Positions 4,230 through 5,050 of a stretch of DNA of 5,050 bases are shown here, piece after piece (position 1 is the stretch's first letter; the number at the start of each line of letters is the position of its first letter). The stretch spans positions 1 to 5,050 of the forward strand of contig DMBA01000192.1 of NCBI GenBank assembly GCA_003446315.1. The letters are read 5' to 3'. Origin of the DNA: Ruminococcus sp. (lineage in GTDB: Bacteria; Bacillota; Clostridia; Oscillospirales; Ruminococcaceae). Under the pieces are notes generated by a model. The model had not been told where the DNA came from. It was given only the letters and a program-made list of their open reading frames with translations, and made no database searches. A program made the position numbers and the translations under genes.

Positions 4230-5050
4230 ATGGATCAGCCTAATGTTTTGAGAACGACAAAAATTGGCGGCGGTTTCGTCAAAGAAGATGTTTTAGCTTA
4301 CGTCGATGAACTGAATTCACAGATTTATCAATTGCAGGAAGAATGCGATGAGCTGAAGAAAAAGGCGGAATCCGGCGGCGGCCTCAGTGACGCAAAGGTG
4401 AATGAGTATGAGTCCGAGCTCTCCCGTCTTCGCGGCGAACTCGGTACAACGAAAAATCAGCTTCGTGCTGCACAGGAAGAACTCAAAAATCGTCCTGTCA
4501 TCGAAGCAGGCGATGAGGGCGGTGTGCTGACACAGGAACTCAATGCTGCCCGTCAGGAAGCTACCGATGCCAAAGCTGACCTTGCTTCTGCACAGGCAGA
4601 ACTCCAGCTTGCTCAGGAAGAGCAAACGGAACTGAATAATAAAGTGATTGAACTGGAAAGCCGCCTCAATACCCTCAATGAGGATAATGAGTCGCTGCGA
4701 AAAGACCTCGCTGAGGCCGCAGCACAGGCACTTGCAGGCGGTTCCAATGAGGAGACTGCTGCGCAGATCAGCGATTTGCAGGATAAGGTCACACTCGGTG
4801 AAATGGAGATTGAGGATCTGAAAACAAAGCTCGCAGGCTCTGAGAATGAGCTCGCTTCTCTCCGCGCTGAACTCGATTCCAAAAATGCGATGATCGAGGA
4901 ACAGGCTGGTCTTTCCAATGAGTCCGATCTGCGGAAACTCGCTGAATATGAGGCTCTGCTCTCCGAACAGAGCGCTGCGATCGCTGATAAGGATCGTGAG
5001 ATCGAGAATCTCCAGCAGCAGGTCGCTGACCTCAAGGAGAACAGCGCAGA
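4230..5050 (+). CDS. DivIVA-like long coiled-coil protein, 5' part only
   Basis: An open frame runs from ATG 4230 to the right edge (273 codons seen, no stop). The N-terminus has LRTTKIGGGFVKEDVLAYVD (7-26), then ELNSQIYQLQEECDELKKK. This resembles the DivIVA/GpsB start, where a short membrane-touching loop with G-[FY]-x-x-x-x-V leads into a coiled coil. The classic 'F-R-G-Y' is replaced by 'GGGF'. The rest is almost pure heptad-like coiled coil rich in Ala, Glu, Leu and Gln, in blocks of about 24-47, 53-88, 97-168 and 174-273. The blocks are separated by Gly/Pro breaks at 49-51, 89-98 and 169-172. There is no signal peptide or membrane segment. A role in polar or septal organisation is inferred from the N-terminus and from ftsZ next door. 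A generic coiled-coil scaffold is the alternative. It has its own promoter and structured leader. Confidence 0.75.
   Translation, partial: MDQPNVLRTTKIGGGFVKEDVLAYVDELNSQIYQLQEECDELKKKAESGGGLSDAKVNEYESELSRLRGELGTTKNQLRAAQEELKNRPVIEAGDEGGVLTQELNAARQEATDAKADLASAQAELQLAQEEQTELNNKVIELESRLNTLNEDNESLRKDLAEAAAQALAGGSNEETAAQISDLQDKVTLGEMEIEDLKTKLAGSENELASLRAELDSKNAMIEEQAGLSNESDLRKLAEYEALLSEQSAAIADKDREIENLQQQVADLKENSA

Noticed and set aside
1..5050. Mobile element, CRISPR array, tRNA or rRNA
   Set aside because: No transposase, terminal repeats, regular spacer-repeat pattern, or RNA gene consensus was seen on either strand.

Overview
The window carries a division and cell wall (dcw-type) gene block, all on the + strand. 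It runs: the last 34 codons of a probable murG, complete murA, complete ftsQ/divIB, complete ftsZ, and the start of a long DivIVA-like coiled-coil gene that runs off the right edge. The organism looks like a Gram-positive anaerobe of the Bacillota, most likely a clostridial or Ruminococcus-type (Oscillospiraceae) bacterium. The reasons are the strong GGAGG-type ribosome sites, the use of TTG as a start, the murG-murA-ftsQ-ftsZ order with no ftsA, the sigma-A-like promoters, and a DivIVA-type protein beside ftsZ. The genus is inferred, not shown.

Layout. Bases 1-105 are the murG end. Bases 106-205 are a gene-free gap with a good murA ribosome site. MurA (206-1513) makes UDP-GlcNAc-enolpyruvate, the first committed step to peptidoglycan. 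A 187-base gap (1514-1700) holds a near-perfect 21-bp direct repeat, several DnaA-box-like sequences, and a TATAAT box just before ftsQ. FtsQ/DivIB (1701-2636) is a single-pass division protein with a POTRA domain and an unusual acidic/Thr-rich tail. The next gap (2637-2774) has a strong extended -10 promoter whose spacer is filled by a perfect 7-5-7 palindrome. FtsZ (2775-3935) is the tubulin-like ring protein and has a non-canonical C-terminal peptide. A strong intrinsic terminator (3950-3990) closes that unit. A second strong promoter (4069-4097) then drives a leader of about 125 bases that can fold into a compact, possibly pseudoknotted RNA (4113-4184), followed by the DivIVA-like gene (4230 to beyond 5050).

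How the parts fit. MurG and MurA supply lipid II precursor, FtsQ helps assemble the division complex, FtsZ forms the ring, and the DivIVA-like protein is likely to act in polar or septal placement. The promoters and terminator split the block into at least three transcription units: murA (with upstream genes), ftsQ/ftsZ with an extra ftsZ promoter, and the coiled-coil gene. The most interesting items are the structured leader at 4113-4184, the unusual FtsZ tail combined with the missing ftsA, the DnaA-box-like cluster over the ftsQ promoter, and the palindrome inside the ftsZ promoter.
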